In this document: one piece after another, positions 43,207-51,999 of the stretch
Layout of the letters: each line of letters begins with the position of its first letter
How positions within the stretch are numbered: the first letter of the stretch is position 1
Origin: VAXT01 sp963728535
Lineage (GTDB): Bacteria > Actinomycetota > Thermoleophilia > Gaiellales > Gaiellaceae
DNA length: 64,000 nt
Direction: 5' to 3'
Assembly: GCA_963728535.1 (NCBI GenBank)
Contig: CAVSKK010000001.1
Location: 2,418,001 to 2,482,000 of the forward strand
The notes under the pieces: model-generated
Seen by the model: the letters and a program-made list of their open reading frames with translations, nothing else
Databases searched by the model: none
Told to the model about the DNA's origin: nothing
Program-made: the position numbers and the translations under genes

Positions 43207-44052
43207 TCATGTCCCTTCCTGAGGCTGGCCGGCTGACACCGTCTGCCGGGCCGTCGCGTTCGCTGCAGCCCAGTCCAGGGCGTAGTCGGCGACCTCTTCC
43301 CAGCCCGGTGCACCTGGGAAGTGCGGCCGGCCCGAGAACTCCTTGAACTCGACCGGCTTCGCCGTGTACTTCTCCGCATTGTGGCGGGCGACCTTCGGCG
43401 GGATGATGTGGTCGTTCTCGAACGCGATGAAGAGCATCGGCGCCCGGTCCTCGTTTTCGAAGTTCACCGACATCGCCGCGTGGCGCATGAAGTTCGCAAA
43501 CGCGCCCTCTTTCAGGACCTCGGTCGGCCCCGGGACGGCGTAGCGCTCCCGGATTGCGTCCGACTCCTCCTGGCTGAGGGTGTTCGCGAATGCGTAGTGG
43601 AACTGCTTCTCGTTCAGCCCGCCGTACTTCCTGAACGGGTGGCTGAGTAGCGGCGCGGAGGAGCGGATCGTCGAGAGCGGCAGGTCGTAGACGCCCTTGA
43701 CGGTCGCCGGTGCGACCCCGACGCCCGCGGCGCCGACGCCCCGGTCGAGCAAGATCTGCGTGAAGCCTCCGCCGAACGAGTGGCCCATGATGATCGGTGG
43801 GCTGTCGAGCTCGCGGATGAGGCTCTCGTAGTGGTCGACGATCGTGTCGACGTCGAGTGCCTCGAGCGGGGACGGATCGGCGTTCAGAGCTTCGACCTCA
43901 ACCTCCATGCCGGGCCACGCCGGCGTGAGGACGGTGTAGCCCCTGCTCCTGTAACGCTCAGCCCAGTGCTCCCAGCTGCGCGGCGTCATCCAGAGCCCGT
44001 GGATCAAGACAATCGTCCCGGCTCCGGTCGGATCGGTGCCGGCGGCGTTCAT
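43207..44052 (-). CDS. alpha/beta hydrolase
   Basis: A 281-residue hydrolase. VLIHGLWMTPRSWEHWAER holds the oxyanion loop, IIMGHSFGGGFTQILL contains the nucleophile Ser in GHSFGG, and the late segment MLFIAFENDHIIPPKVARHN carries the acid, with GRPHFPGAPGW the catalytic His. Cytoplasmic esterase or haloalkane-type hydrolase with unknown substrate. Confidence 0.83.
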   Translation of the reverse strand: MNAAGTDPTGAGTIVLIHGLWMTPRSWEHWAERYRSRGYTVLTPAWPGMEVEVEALNADPSPLEALDVDTIVDHYESLIRELDSPPIIMGHSFGGGFTQILLDRGVGAAGVGVAPATVKGVYDLPLSTIRSSAPLLSHPFRKYGGLNEKQFHYAFANTLSQEESDAIRERYAVPGPTEVLKEGAFANFMRHAAMSVNFENEDRAPMLFIAFENDHIIPPKVARHNAEKYTAKPVEFKEFSGRPHFPGAPGWEEVADYALDWAAANATARQTVSAGQPQEGT

Positions 44053-44194
44053 GGCGCTCTCCTTTCCCTCCGGATCGGCCTACTCTCTCACACCGCAGGC
44101 ATTACTTGACTGCTCAACGAACGCCCTCGCGGAACTATTCCCAGAGTCGCGGGCTGCGTCCGCCAAGTCGGGAGACGGATTCTCAAAGGGTTGA

Positions 44195-44231
44195 CACACC
44201 AAGGCCTTGACAGCGAAGGGTGTCGGACACC
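44195..44231 (+). repeat. 37-nt palindrome-bearing element, copy 2
   Basis: CACACCAAGGCC-TTGACAGCGAA-G-GGTGTCGGACACC, palindrome at 44219-44231. It matches the element at 40789-40825 at 33 of 37 positions, including all palindrome arm bases. It ends 30 nt before the ATG of a methyltransferase gene, where TAGAGT at 44249-44254 could be a -10. The rest of 44053-44194 shows no gene or structured RNA that I can support. Confidence 0.8.
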
Positions 44232-44261
44232 GTTTTCGCGGTTCCTCGTAGAGTCCGCCGG

Positions 44262-44996
44262 ATGCCCGAGGACTACTTCGGCGAGGGGGTGGCAGAGCGC
44301 TACGACGAGTCGAGCCCCGAGATGTTCGACCCTGCCGTCGTCGAGCCGGTGGTCGACTTCCTCGTCGAACTGGCGGGCGACGGAAGGGCCCTCGAGCTCG
44401 GCATCGGCACGGGCCGGATCGCTCTCCCACTTACCCAGCGCGGCATCCAGGTACATGGCATCGACCTGTCGGAGGCGATGGTCGCGCAGCTGCGCGCGAA
44501 GCCTGGCGGCGAAGGGATCGGAGTCACGATCGGTGACTTCGCGACGACGACCGTCGAGGGCCCATTCACGGTCGCCTACCTCGTCTTCAACACGATTAAC
44601 AACCTGACGAGCCAGGACGAGCAGGTCGCGTGCTTCCAGAACGTCGCGGCGCACCTCGACCCCGGTGGCTGCTTCGTGATCGAGGTCGGCGTGCCGGGGC
44701 TTCGGCTCGTTCCGCCCGGCCAGAGGTTCCGCGCATTCGAGGTGAACGAGACGTATGTTGGGATCGACGAGTACGACGTCGCGAACCAGGGCCTGATCTC
44801 CCATCACCTTTCGGCCGGCGCCGACGGGACGTTCGAGAGGCGGTCGATCCCGTTCCGTTACGTGTGGCCGGCCGAGCTCGATCTGATGGCGCGGCTCGCC
44901 GGAATGACGCTCCGTGAGCGCTGGAGCAGCTGGAAGCACGAGCCGTTCACGAGCGAGAGCACGAAGCACGTCTCCGTCTGGGAGAAGTCGGCGTGA
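44262..44996 (+). CDS. SAM-dependent methyltransferase
   Basis: A 244-residue protein, ATG 44262; upstream GTG/ATG options lie inside the repeat element. Core motifs are ALELGIGTGRIALPLTQRG, IDLSEAMVAQLRAK, and VAYLVFNTINNLTSQDEQV, a form seen in small-molecule methyltransferases. Its stop overlaps the next gene by 4 nt. Substrate unknown. Confidence 0.8.
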   Translation: MPEDYFGEGVAERYDESSPEMFDPAVVEPVVDFLVELAGDGRALELGIGTGRIALPLTQRGIQVHGIDLSEAMVAQLRAKPGGEGIGVTIGDFATTTVEGPFTVAYLVFNTINNLTSQDEQVACFQNVAAHLDPGGCFVIEVGVPGLRLVPPGQRFRAFEVNETYVGIDEYDVANQGLISHHLSAGADGTFERRSIPFRYVWPAELDLMARLAGMTLRERWSSWKHEPFTSESTKHVSVWEKSA

Positions 44997-45523
44997 GCGA
45001 GCCGGCGGGAATCGCCGAGTCGACGTTGCGTCTCTCGGTGCCGCCCGAGGGACTTCGCGCGGGCGACGTCGTTCTCCGCTTCCCTGCGCTCGACGACGTC
45101 GACGCGATGCTGCCCGCCTTCACCGATCCGGAGCTCCGCGAAGCCGGGAACCTGCCCGCGTTCAGTCGCGAGGAGCTCATCGCCTCGCTGAGAGACTTGC
45201 CGACGCTTGCCGAGGCGGGGCGGTTGCTGGCGCTCGCCGCCGTCGATGCTCAGACGGGCGAGGTCGTCGGCGGCGGCACGCTCCACCATCTCGATGCCGA
45301 GCGCAGGATTGTCGAGATCGGCTACTTCGTGCTGCCGCATGCGCGCCGCCGCGGCGTCGCGACGACGATCGCGCGCCTGCTAGCGGAACACGCCTTCTCG
45401 CTCGGCATCGAGCGAGTTGCCGCATATGTAAACGTCGGCAACACCGCGTCGGAGCGTGTGGCCGACCGCGCGGGTTTCACACGCGAGGGCATCGTCCGCT
45501 CGATGCCGAAAACGGGTGTGTGA
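44993..45523 (+). CDS. GNAT acetyltransferase (RimJ/RimL-like)
   Basis: A 176-residue acetyltransferase. LRFPALDDVDAMLPAFTDPE is the N-terminal element, GYFVLPHARRRGVATTIARL the acetyl-CoA loop (R-R-x-G-x-A), and YVNVGNTASERVADRAGFTR motif B. GTG 44993 overlaps the methyltransferase stop. Probably acetylates an N-terminal or small-molecule amine. Confidence 0.85.
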   Translation: MSEPAGIAESTLRLSVPPEGLRAGDVVLRFPALDDVDAMLPAFTDPELREAGNLPAFSREELIASLRDLPTLAEAGRLLALAAVDAQTGEVVGGGTLHHLDAERRIVEIGYFVLPHARRRGVATTIARLLAEHAFSLGIERVAAYVNVGNTASERVADRAGFTREGIVRSMPKTGV

Positions 45524-45538
45524 TCCGGCGCCCGGTGG

Positions 45539-45727
45539 CTACACGTTCGCCGGTCGGAGCATCGTGTACAGGAGCAGGCCGATGAACGGGAGGATCAGCA
45601 TGATGATCGCCCACCCTGCCTTTGCGCCGCCACTCAGGTCGTTGCGGCGGAAGACGTCGATCACCGCGCGGACCCACATGACGAGGAAGAGGATGACGGT
45701 GGCCGCGATCAGGATCCGGATGAGCAT
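45539..45727 (-). CDS. PLDc_N-type small membrane protein
   Basis: A 62-residue protein with two membrane helices: IRILIAATVILFLVMWVRAV and GWAIIMLILPFIGLLLYTML. The sequence between (FRRNDLSGGAKAGW) is the usual PLDc_N linker. Such small proteins are common in actinomycetotes; no catalytic residues are present. Confidence 0.78.
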   Translation of the reverse strand: MLIRILIAATVILFLVMWVRAVIDVFRRNDLSGGAKAGWAIIMLILPFIGLLLYTMLRPANV

Positions 45728-45774
45728 CGGGTGACCATATCGCGGAGCCGGGCCTTTGAGGAGGATCGGCGAAG

Positions 45775-46815
45775 ATGCAAGAATCCGGGGAGTTGCGGCT
45801 CCTCGGCGTTCTCACTGCGGTGCTCGTCGTCGCCTGCGCGTCAGTCGTCGGGCTGTCGGCGGCTGCCCCGTCGGCGCTGCCACGTGCGACCGCCGACCGA
45901 CCGGACGAGGTGGTCGGCGAACAGGTGCACTTCATATACGCGCTTCCGACGGATGCGCCTGACGGGCAGCTCGACGTCAACGGCGAGCTGACCGCGTCGA
46001 TCGCGCGCATGCAGGCTTGGCTCGCCGGCCAGACGGGCGGGCCAAAGCTCCGCCTCGACACCTATCAGGGTCAGCCCGACATCACGTTCGTCCGCACGTC
46101 GCTGGCACCGCAGGGCACCGTGCGCCAGTACGTCGAGCGGCTTGGTTTTACGAACCCGAAGAAGCTGTATCTCATGTACGCCGGCTCGTATCCCCAGGAA
46201 GCGTGTGGCCGCGCGAGCCTTGGCCTCAACGCCGCGTTTGTCTTCCTCTCCTGCACGTCCCAGTACCCGAGGGGCAGCAGATTCGGTGTGCTTGAAACGA
46301 CCACGATGCACGAGATTCTGCACGCTCTCGGTGCAGTGCCGGAGGGCGCACCACATTGGGTCGAATACCATGTGACCGACACGACCGACGTTATGCAGCC
46401 GTCTTTCACGGTCGACTCGAACGGAGAGGTCGCCGAGGCGCTTGACCCGGGCCGCGACGACTACTACGGGCACAACAGGTCCGAGACCGACGTCGCCGAC
46501 AGCCCGTATCTGGACTCGAATCCGCCGTCGGGCACGCAGCCGCCGAAGATGCGCATCGGATCGGTCAGACGGATGACAGCGCCGCGTGGCCGCGTGACGG
46601 TCCGCGCGAGGGTGAGCAACGCCCCGGCGGGACGCGCCACCGTCCAGTGCAGCGCGAAGCAGGTCAAGCGCCGCCTGCGCGTGGTCGCCCGACGGTACTC
46701 GGCTGGCAGCGCCCTCTGTGCCTTCGCCGCTGCGCGACGAGGGCCCGTCAGCGGGAAGATCACGGTCCGCTCTGGGAGCGCCGTTGCGAGCCGGACCTTC
46801 CGGGTTCGCGCGTAG
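45775..46815 (+). CDS. secreted zinc metalloprotease-like protein
   Basis: A 346-residue exported protein (signal/anchor LLGVLTAVLVVACASVVGLS). TTMHEILHALGAVPEGAPHW has the HExxHxxG metzincin-type core with a third His after a longer loop, and TDTTDVMQPSF supplies a Met-turn-like Met. The C-terminal 90 residues are Ser/Thr/Arg-rich beta repeats with two Cys, probably a cell-wall or substrate-binding tail. An unusual, possibly new zincin subgroup. Confidence 0.72.
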   Translation: MQESGELRLLGVLTAVLVVACASVVGLSAAAPSALPRATADRPDEVVGEQVHFIYALPTDAPDGQLDVNGELTASIARMQAWLAGQTGGPKLRLDTYQGQPDITFVRTSLAPQGTVRQYVERLGFTNPKKLYLMYAGSYPQEACGRASLGLNAAFVFLSCTSQYPRGSRFGVLETTTMHEILHALGAVPEGAPHWVEYHVTDTTDVMQPSFTVDSNGEVAEALDPGRDDYYGHNRSETDVADSPYLDSNPPSGTQPPKMRIGSVRRMTAPRGRVTVRARVSNAPAGRATVQCSAKQVKRRLRVVARRYSAGSALCAFAAARRGPVSGKITVRSGSAVASRTFRVRA

Positions 46816-46842
46816 CGGCTCGTCGGGGATGATGCTCTCTCC

Positions 46843-47604
46843 TTGTCAGCACCGTTTCTTCTCGCGCAGCTGAGCGATCCGCACATCGGTGCCGACTGGT
46901 TCGACGACCAGTCGGTGCCCCGGCTTGCCGCGGCAGTCGAGTCGGTCCGTGCGGGCCGGCCGCAGCCCGCTGCGGTGTTGCTCTCCGGCGACATCGCTGA
47001 CCACGCAACCGATGAGGAGTACGAGCAGGTGCGCGAGCTCCTTGCACCTCTGGGAGCACCGGTGCACGTGCTGGCGGGCAACCATGACGACCGCCGCGCT
47101 CTCCATCGCCACTTCGGGGTTCCCGGCGCGGACGGCGAGCTCGTGTGTTACTCGGTCGATCTCGGCCCGCTGCGGCTCGTCGTGCTGGACACGACGATTC
47201 CCGGGGAGGATCCCGGTGCGCTCGGCACCGAGCAGCTCGAGTGGCTCGGTGCCGAGCTCGCCAAAGCGCCCGAGCAACTGACGCTGCTCGGGATGCACCA
47301 CCCTCCGCTCGTCACGGGGGTTCCGGCCTGGGACGAGCTGGGCCTGGCGGAGCCTGATCGCCTAGCACTCGGCGAGATGATCGAACGCCACCCGCAGGTA
47401 CGACGACTGGCATGCGGACACCTCCACCGCACGATGAGCGGTGAGCTCGCAGGGCGTGGCGTCGTGGTCGCTCCGAGCACCTACGTGCAGATGCGGCCCG
47501 CATTTCTTTCGGACGAGCTCGAGCTCACCGCCGAACCCGCAGGCTTCACCCTGCACGCGGTCCTCGACGGCGAAGTGATCTCGCACGTCCAAACGGTGGG
47601 TTGA
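46843..47604 (+). CDS. calcineurin-type metallophosphoesterase (cAMP phosphodiesterase-like)
   Basis: A 253-residue two-metal phosphodiesterase. LAQLSDPHIGADWFDDQSV (D-x-H), VLLSGDIADHATDEEYEQV (GD motif), VHVLAGNHDDR (GNHD), LLGMHHPPLV and CGHLHRTMSG (GHxH) form the complete metal site. TTG 46843 is the probable start. It resembles CpdA enzymes, so it may hydrolyse cAMP, of interest given the two CNBD proteins upstream. Its stop overlaps the next start. Confidence 0.87.
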   Translation: MSAPFLLAQLSDPHIGADWFDDQSVPRLAAAVESVRAGRPQPAAVLLSGDIADHATDEEYEQVRELLAPLGAPVHVLAGNHDDRRALHRHFGVPGADGELVCYSVDLGPLRLVVLDTTIPGEDPGALGTEQLEWLGAELAKAPEQLTLLGMHHPPLVTGVPAWDELGLAEPDRLALGEMIERHPQVRRLACGHLHRTMSGELAGRGVVVAPSTYVQMRPAFLSDELELTAEPAGFTLHAVLDGEVISHVQTVG

Positions 47605-48626
47605 GCGCGCTCGACGACCATCTTCAGGCAGTCGTGCGAGCGGGCGTCCCGGGCGCCGTAGCCGTGGCTGCCGGCCCCGGCTTCTCCTGGGAGAGCGCGG
47701 CAGGTGACGGTTTGACGACCGACCACCGCTTCCGGATCGGGAGTGTCACCAAGCTCTTCGTCGCCACAGGCGTCCTGCAGCTAGTGGCCGAGGGCGCCCT
47801 AGAGCTCGACGGCGAAGTCGGCCCGATCGCCGAGGGTGTGACGCTGCGGCAGCTCCTGAATCACTCGAGCGGTCTTCCCGACTACTACGACGACCTCGAC
47901 TCGGTTCTGGAGCCGTTTCGGACCGACCCCACACATCGCTCGACGCTGACGCCGCAGGCTGCGCTCGAGCTCGTGCACGCCAAGGCCCGGCTCTTCCCAC
48001 CCGGGGCAGGCTGGAAGTACTCGGGAGGCAACTATCTCGCCCTCGGCCTGATCGTCGAGGAAACGACGGGCGCGACCCTGCGGGAGGAGCTGAGACGGCG
48101 GATCATCGAGCCACTCGGCCTCGATTCAACCGATCTGCCGGACGACGTCCTGGCAATCGCCGGTCTGGCCTGCGGGTACCTCCCGCCGGACAACCCGCTT
48201 CTTCCGGGGCCCGGCCCTGGGCTTGTCGACGTGACCGAGAGACAACCGTTCGGCTGGGGTGGGGGCGAGATGGTCTCGACCGGCCGCGACGTCGCACGCT
48301 TCCTCCAAGCGCTGCTGGGCGGTGAGCTCCTCGCACCAGGCCTGCGCACGGAGATGCTGACCACCGTCGTCTCCGACTGGGAGGAGGGCGAGGCGTACGG
48401 GCTCGGAATCGAGGAGGTCTCGTCCCTCATGGGACTGGCGGACTCACCGTGCGGATCAGCGTGGGGGCACCTCGGCTTCGCGCTTGGGTACACGACGATC
48501 GCGCTGTCGAGTGAGTCAGGCGATCGCCAGGTCGTGATCTTGGCCAACACGCTTGTCATGTCCGACGAGACATGGAAAGCCCTCGGCGGGTTGGTGTGGT
48601 CCGCTTTCTGCCGGGATCTCTCGTGA
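47601..48626 (+). CDS. serine beta-lactamase-fold hydrolase
   Basis: A 341-residue enzyme. FRIGSVTKLFVATGVLQLV contains the SxxK motif (Ser-Val-Thr-Lys), LLNHSSGLPDYYDD and GWKYSGGNYLALGLIVEE the Y-S-G second motif, and the late GHLGFALGYTT the third element. Family members act as D-aminopeptidases, esterases or PBPs. TTG 47601 overlaps the phosphoesterase stop. Confidence 0.85.
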   Translation: MSALDDHLQAVVRAGVPGAVAVAAGPGFSWESAAGDGLTTDHRFRIGSVTKLFVATGVLQLVAEGALELDGEVGPIAEGVTLRQLLNHSSGLPDYYDDLDSVLEPFRTDPTHRSTLTPQAALELVHAKARLFPPGAGWKYSGGNYLALGLIVEETTGATLREELRRRIIEPLGLDSTDLPDDVLAIAGLACGYLPPDNPLLPGPGPGLVDVTERQPFGWGGGEMVSTGRDVARFLQALLGGELLAPGLRTEMLTTVVSDWEEGEAYGLGIEEVSSLMGLADSPCGSAWGHLGFALGYTTIALSSESGDRQVVILANTLVMSDETWKALGGLVWSAFCRDLS

Positions 48627-48640
48627 CTATCGTGTTGCTC

Positions 48641-49630
48641 GTGACTGCCCGAGCAACGATCAGGGATGTTGCGGAACGCGCGGGCGTCTCGATCGCAACT
48701 GTCTCCCGCGCGCTGAACGACAAGAGCGACGTCAGCGGGGAGACCCGTGAGCGTGTTCGCCAGGTGGCGCGCGCGGTCGGCTACACGCCCGACCCCGCCG
48801 CGCGCTCGCTGGCCGGTCAGAAGACGCGGCTGATCGCGATCGTCGTCGGCGACAACGCCGGCCACCGCGACCTGTCGCTCATCTTCTTCGGGAAGGTGCT
48901 GGCGGCGATCTCGCGGCGCCTCTCGCAGTCCGGTTACGACCCGCTCTTGCTCCAGGCGGGCGACGGTGGGCTCGACCACGGCTTCGACGCCGCAATTCTC
49001 ATCGGGGTCGACGGAGATGATCCGTTGGTCGAGCGGCTCGCGGCTCGGGACGTGCCGCTCGTTGGTGTCGACGTCAGGTGCGAGAGCGGTCGAGCAGCGT
49101 ATGTCGGTTCCGACCACGCCGACGGAGTTCGCCTTGCTCTTGCGCATCTGCACGCGCGCGGCCATCGGCGCATCGCGCATCTCGCCGGCGCGACGAACAC
49201 TGTTGCCGGCTCGGAACGACTGGCGGCGTTCCGGCGCGAGGCGGCCGCCCTGGGCCTGGACATCCCCGACGAGCTGATCCGTCAAGGCGACTTCTCGTCG
49301 GCGTCGGGCTATCGAGAGACCTGTGCGCTCCTCGCGCTGGACGAGCGACCGACCGCGATCGTTGCCGCTTCGGACCTGATGGCGCTCGCCGCACTGCAGG
49401 CAATTCGCGACGCGGGACTGCAACCTGGGCACGACATTGCCGTCGCCGGCTTCGATGACCTGGAGGCAGCCGCGCTCGCGCATCCCCCGTTGACGACGAT
49501 CCGCCAGGACCGCCGGGAGCTGGGAACGCTCGCAGCGATCCGGGCTGTCGAATTGATCGAAGATCCCGAGGCGACCCCGGAGGACGCGATCCTGCCGGTG
49601 GAGCTCGTCGTGCGCGGCTCGTCGGGCTGA
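48641..49630 (+). CDS. LacI family regulator 1
   Basis: About 329 residues. TARATIRDVAERAGVSIATV with SRALNDKSDVSGETRERV is the helix-turn-helix and hinge; the rest is a periplasmic-binding-like sugar sensor with AVAGFDDLEAAALAHPPLTT near the end. GTG 48641 is chosen next to the conserved DNA-binding start, although GTG 48623 overlaps the upstream stop. It converges with the GH1 gene 7 nt away, so it flanks the beta-glucoside locus. Confidence 0.85.
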   Translation: MTARATIRDVAERAGVSIATVSRALNDKSDVSGETRERVRQVARAVGYTPDPAARSLAGQKTRLIAIVVGDNAGHRDLSLIFFGKVLAAISRRLSQSGYDPLLLQAGDGGLDHGFDAAILIGVDGDDPLVERLAARDVPLVGVDVRCESGRAAYVGSDHADGVRLALAHLHARGHRRIAHLAGATNTVAGSERLAAFRREAAALGLDIPDELIRQGDFSSASGYRETCALLALDERPTAIVAASDLMALAALQAIRDAGLQPGHDIAVAGFDDLEAAALAHPPLTTIRQDRRELGTLAAIRAVELIEDPEATPEDAILPVELVVRGSSG

Positions 49631-49636
49631 CGCGTC

Positions 49637-50998
49637 TCAGGCGGCGGCGATCGGAGACGGGCGCGGCACGCGGGCCCGACTCGCGATGAAATCGCGGTAC
49701 CAGTAGAAGCTGTCCTTCGGCACGCGCTCGAGCGTCGGATAGTCCACGTAGACGATTCCGAAGCGCTTCGAGTAGCCGTAGGCCCACTCGAAGTTGTCGA
49801 GGAGGCTCCACACGAAGTATCCCTTCACCGGCGCGCCCTCGTCGATCGCGCGGGAAACGGCGGCGATGTGCGACTGGAGGTACGCGGTCCGCTCGGGGTC
49901 GTGAACCTGCCCGTCGTGGCCGCGGACGTCACCGAACGCGGCACCGTTCTCGGTCACGTAGATCGCCGGCGGCTCGTAGTCGCGCGCAACGCGCACGAGG
50001 AGCTGGTGCAGGCCGTCCGGGTAGACCTCCCACCCCATGTCGGTGTGCTGTGACTCGGCAACGCGCTCCATCCGCGGGCCGTCGACGCCGGCACTGACGA
50101 CGAACCGGAAGTAGTTGTTGACGCCGAGGAAGTCGAGCGGAGCCGAGATCGTCTCCAGATCTCCGTCCTGGACGAAGGGTGCCACCAGCTCGTTGCGCTC
50201 CAGCAGATCGGCGGGATAGGTACCCCGGAAGAGCGGATCGAGGAACCAGCGGTTCCCCTCGCCGTCCACCTTCCACGCCGCTGCCTCGTCCTCGGGAAGG
50301 TCGGAAGCCGGATACGAATGGGCCAGGTCGAGCGTGATGCCGACCTGGGCGTCGGGGGCGACCGAGCGAATGACGTCTACCGCCCAGCCGTGCGACAGCA
50401 TGAGGTGGTGCGCGGCGGCGACGGCGTCCGCCTCGCTCGTGCGGCCGGGCGCGTGGTGGCCCCAGGAATGCCCGATCCAGGCGTGGACCCAGGGCTCGTT
50501 GTGCGTGATCCAGTGGTGAACGCGATCGCCGAGCCGACGTACGACTGCGTCCGTGTACTCGACGAAGGCCTCTGCTGTTGCACGCGAGGGCCATCCGCCC
50601 GCATCCTCGAGAGCCTGCGGCGTGTCCCAGTGGAAGAGCGTCGCGAACGGTTCGATGTCGTGCGCCAGCAGCTCGTCGACGAGGCGGTCGTAGAAATCGA
50701 GCCCGGCCTGGTTGATCGGCCCGCGGCCCGACGGAACGACCCGCGGCCACGCGATCGAGAAGCGAAACGCGTCGAGCCCGAGGTCGCGCATCAGCGACAC
50801 GTCGTCGGGGTAGCGGTGGTAGAAGTCGCAGGCTGGTTCTCCCGAGTCGCCGTTCCGGACCTTCCCGGGCGTCGCGCAGAACCGATCCCAGACACTCTCG
50901 CCACGGCCGTCCTCGTGCACCGCGCCTTCGATCTGGTACGACGCCGTGGCGGCGCCCCAGAGGAAATCGAGTGGGAACGAGTTGTTCTCGTTGGGCAT
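49637..50998 (-). CDS. GH1 beta-glucosidase
   Basis: A 453-residue glycoside hydrolase family 1 enzyme without a signal peptide, so it acts on imported sugars. FPLDFLWGAATASYQIEG is the N-terminal signature, HHWITHNEP holds the acid/base Glu168, and IYVTENGAAFGD the nucleophile Glu350. KGYFVWSLLDNFEWAYGYSK is the late binding segment. Last gene of the minus-strand importer operon; intact, unlike its transporter neighbours. Confidence 0.95.
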   Translation of the reverse strand: MPNENNSFPLDFLWGAATASYQIEGAVHEDGRGESVWDRFCATPGKVRNGDSGEPACDFYHRYPDDVSLMRDLGLDAFRFSIAWPRVVPSGRGPINQAGLDFYDRLVDELLAHDIEPFATLFHWDTPQALEDAGGWPSRATAEAFVEYTDAVVRRLGDRVHHWITHNEPWVHAWIGHSWGHHAPGRTSEADAVAAAHHLMLSHGWAVDVIRSVAPDAQVGITLDLAHSYPASDLPEDEAAAWKVDGEGNRWFLDPLFRGTYPADLLERNELVAPFVQDGDLETISAPLDFLGVNNYFRFVVSAGVDGPRMERVAESQHTDMGWEVYPDGLHQLLVRVARDYEPPAIYVTENGAAFGDVRGHDGQVHDPERTAYLQSHIAAVSRAIDEGAPVKGYFVWSLLDNFEWAYGYSKRFGIVYVDYPTLERVPKDSFYWYRDFIASRARVPRPSPIAAA

Positions 50999-51013
50999 GC
51001 GTTTTCCTCTCGG

Positions 51014-51999
51014 TCAGTTCGACGGGGCAGTGACGTGGCAGCGGGCAGCGTGCTGGGGCCGTGCTTCGACGAGCAGCGGGGTCGTCTGCGAGCAGACCTC
51101 GATCGCGAGCGGGCAGCGCGTGCGGAAGCGGCAGCCCTCCGCCGGATCGACGGCCGCGGACGCGACACCTCTTTGAAGAGCGATGTGTTGGCTTCCGTCT
51201 TTCGCGGCAGGGTCCGGCACGGCAGCGAGGAGAAGTCGCGTGTAAGGGTGCAGCGGGTCGGCCAGAACTTCCTCGATCGGCCCGCGCTCGACGATCTGCC
51301 CGGCATACATGACGAGGATGTCGTCTGCGACGTAGCGCGCGCTCGCGAGGTCGTGAGTCACGTAGAGGAACGCGATGCCGCGTTCCTCCTTCAGCATCAG
51401 CATCAGGTTGAGGATCCCGATCCGGATCGAGACATCGAGCATGCTGATCGGCTCGTCGGCGAGGACGACCTTCGGCTCGACCGCGAGCGCACGTGCGATC
51501 GAGACGCGCTGGCGCTGCCCGCCTGAGAGCTCGTGCGGGTACTTGGCGGCGACGTCCTCCGGCGGGACGAGGCCTGACCGTGCGCAGCAGCTCGTGGACG
51601 CGCTCTTCGACTTGGCTGGAAGGGACGATGCGGTGGATGCGCAGCGGTCGTTCGACGTGGTGCCGAATCGTCTTCACCGGGTTGAGCGAGCCGAACGGGT
51701 CCTGGAAGATCATCTGCACCTGCGAGCGGTAGCGCAGGACGTCGCTTGCTGCGTCGAACGTGCGAGACGTCGCTCCCCTCGAAGAGGACCGCTCCCGCGC
51801 TCGGCTCGTAGAGATGGGCGAGCAGCCGGGCGACGGTGCTCTTCCCGCTACCGCTCTCGCCGACGAGCGCGGTGATCGTGCCGGGCCGCAGCTCGAACGA
51901 AACGTCGTCGACAGCGTGCACGCGCGACCGGCGGACCGCATTACCGAGCGGGAAGTGCTTCGTCAGGCTCCGCACCTCGAGCGGAGGAGCCGTGGTCAT
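51014..51999 (-). pseudogene. oligosaccharide/peptide ABC importer ATPase (OppF-like), two frameshifts
   Basis: Joined reading gives a full OppF-type ATPase of about 325 residues: LEVRSLTKHFPLG, ALVGESGSGKSTVARLL (Walker A), MIFQDPFGSLNP (Q-loop), PHELSGGQRQRVSIARALAV (signature), VVLADEPISMLDVS (Walker B) and the C-terminal Cys-rich CRFRTRCPLAIEVC. The frame shifts near 51770 and 51575; removing one extra base at each restores the protein. ATG 51999 overlaps the OppD stop. Confidence 0.85.
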
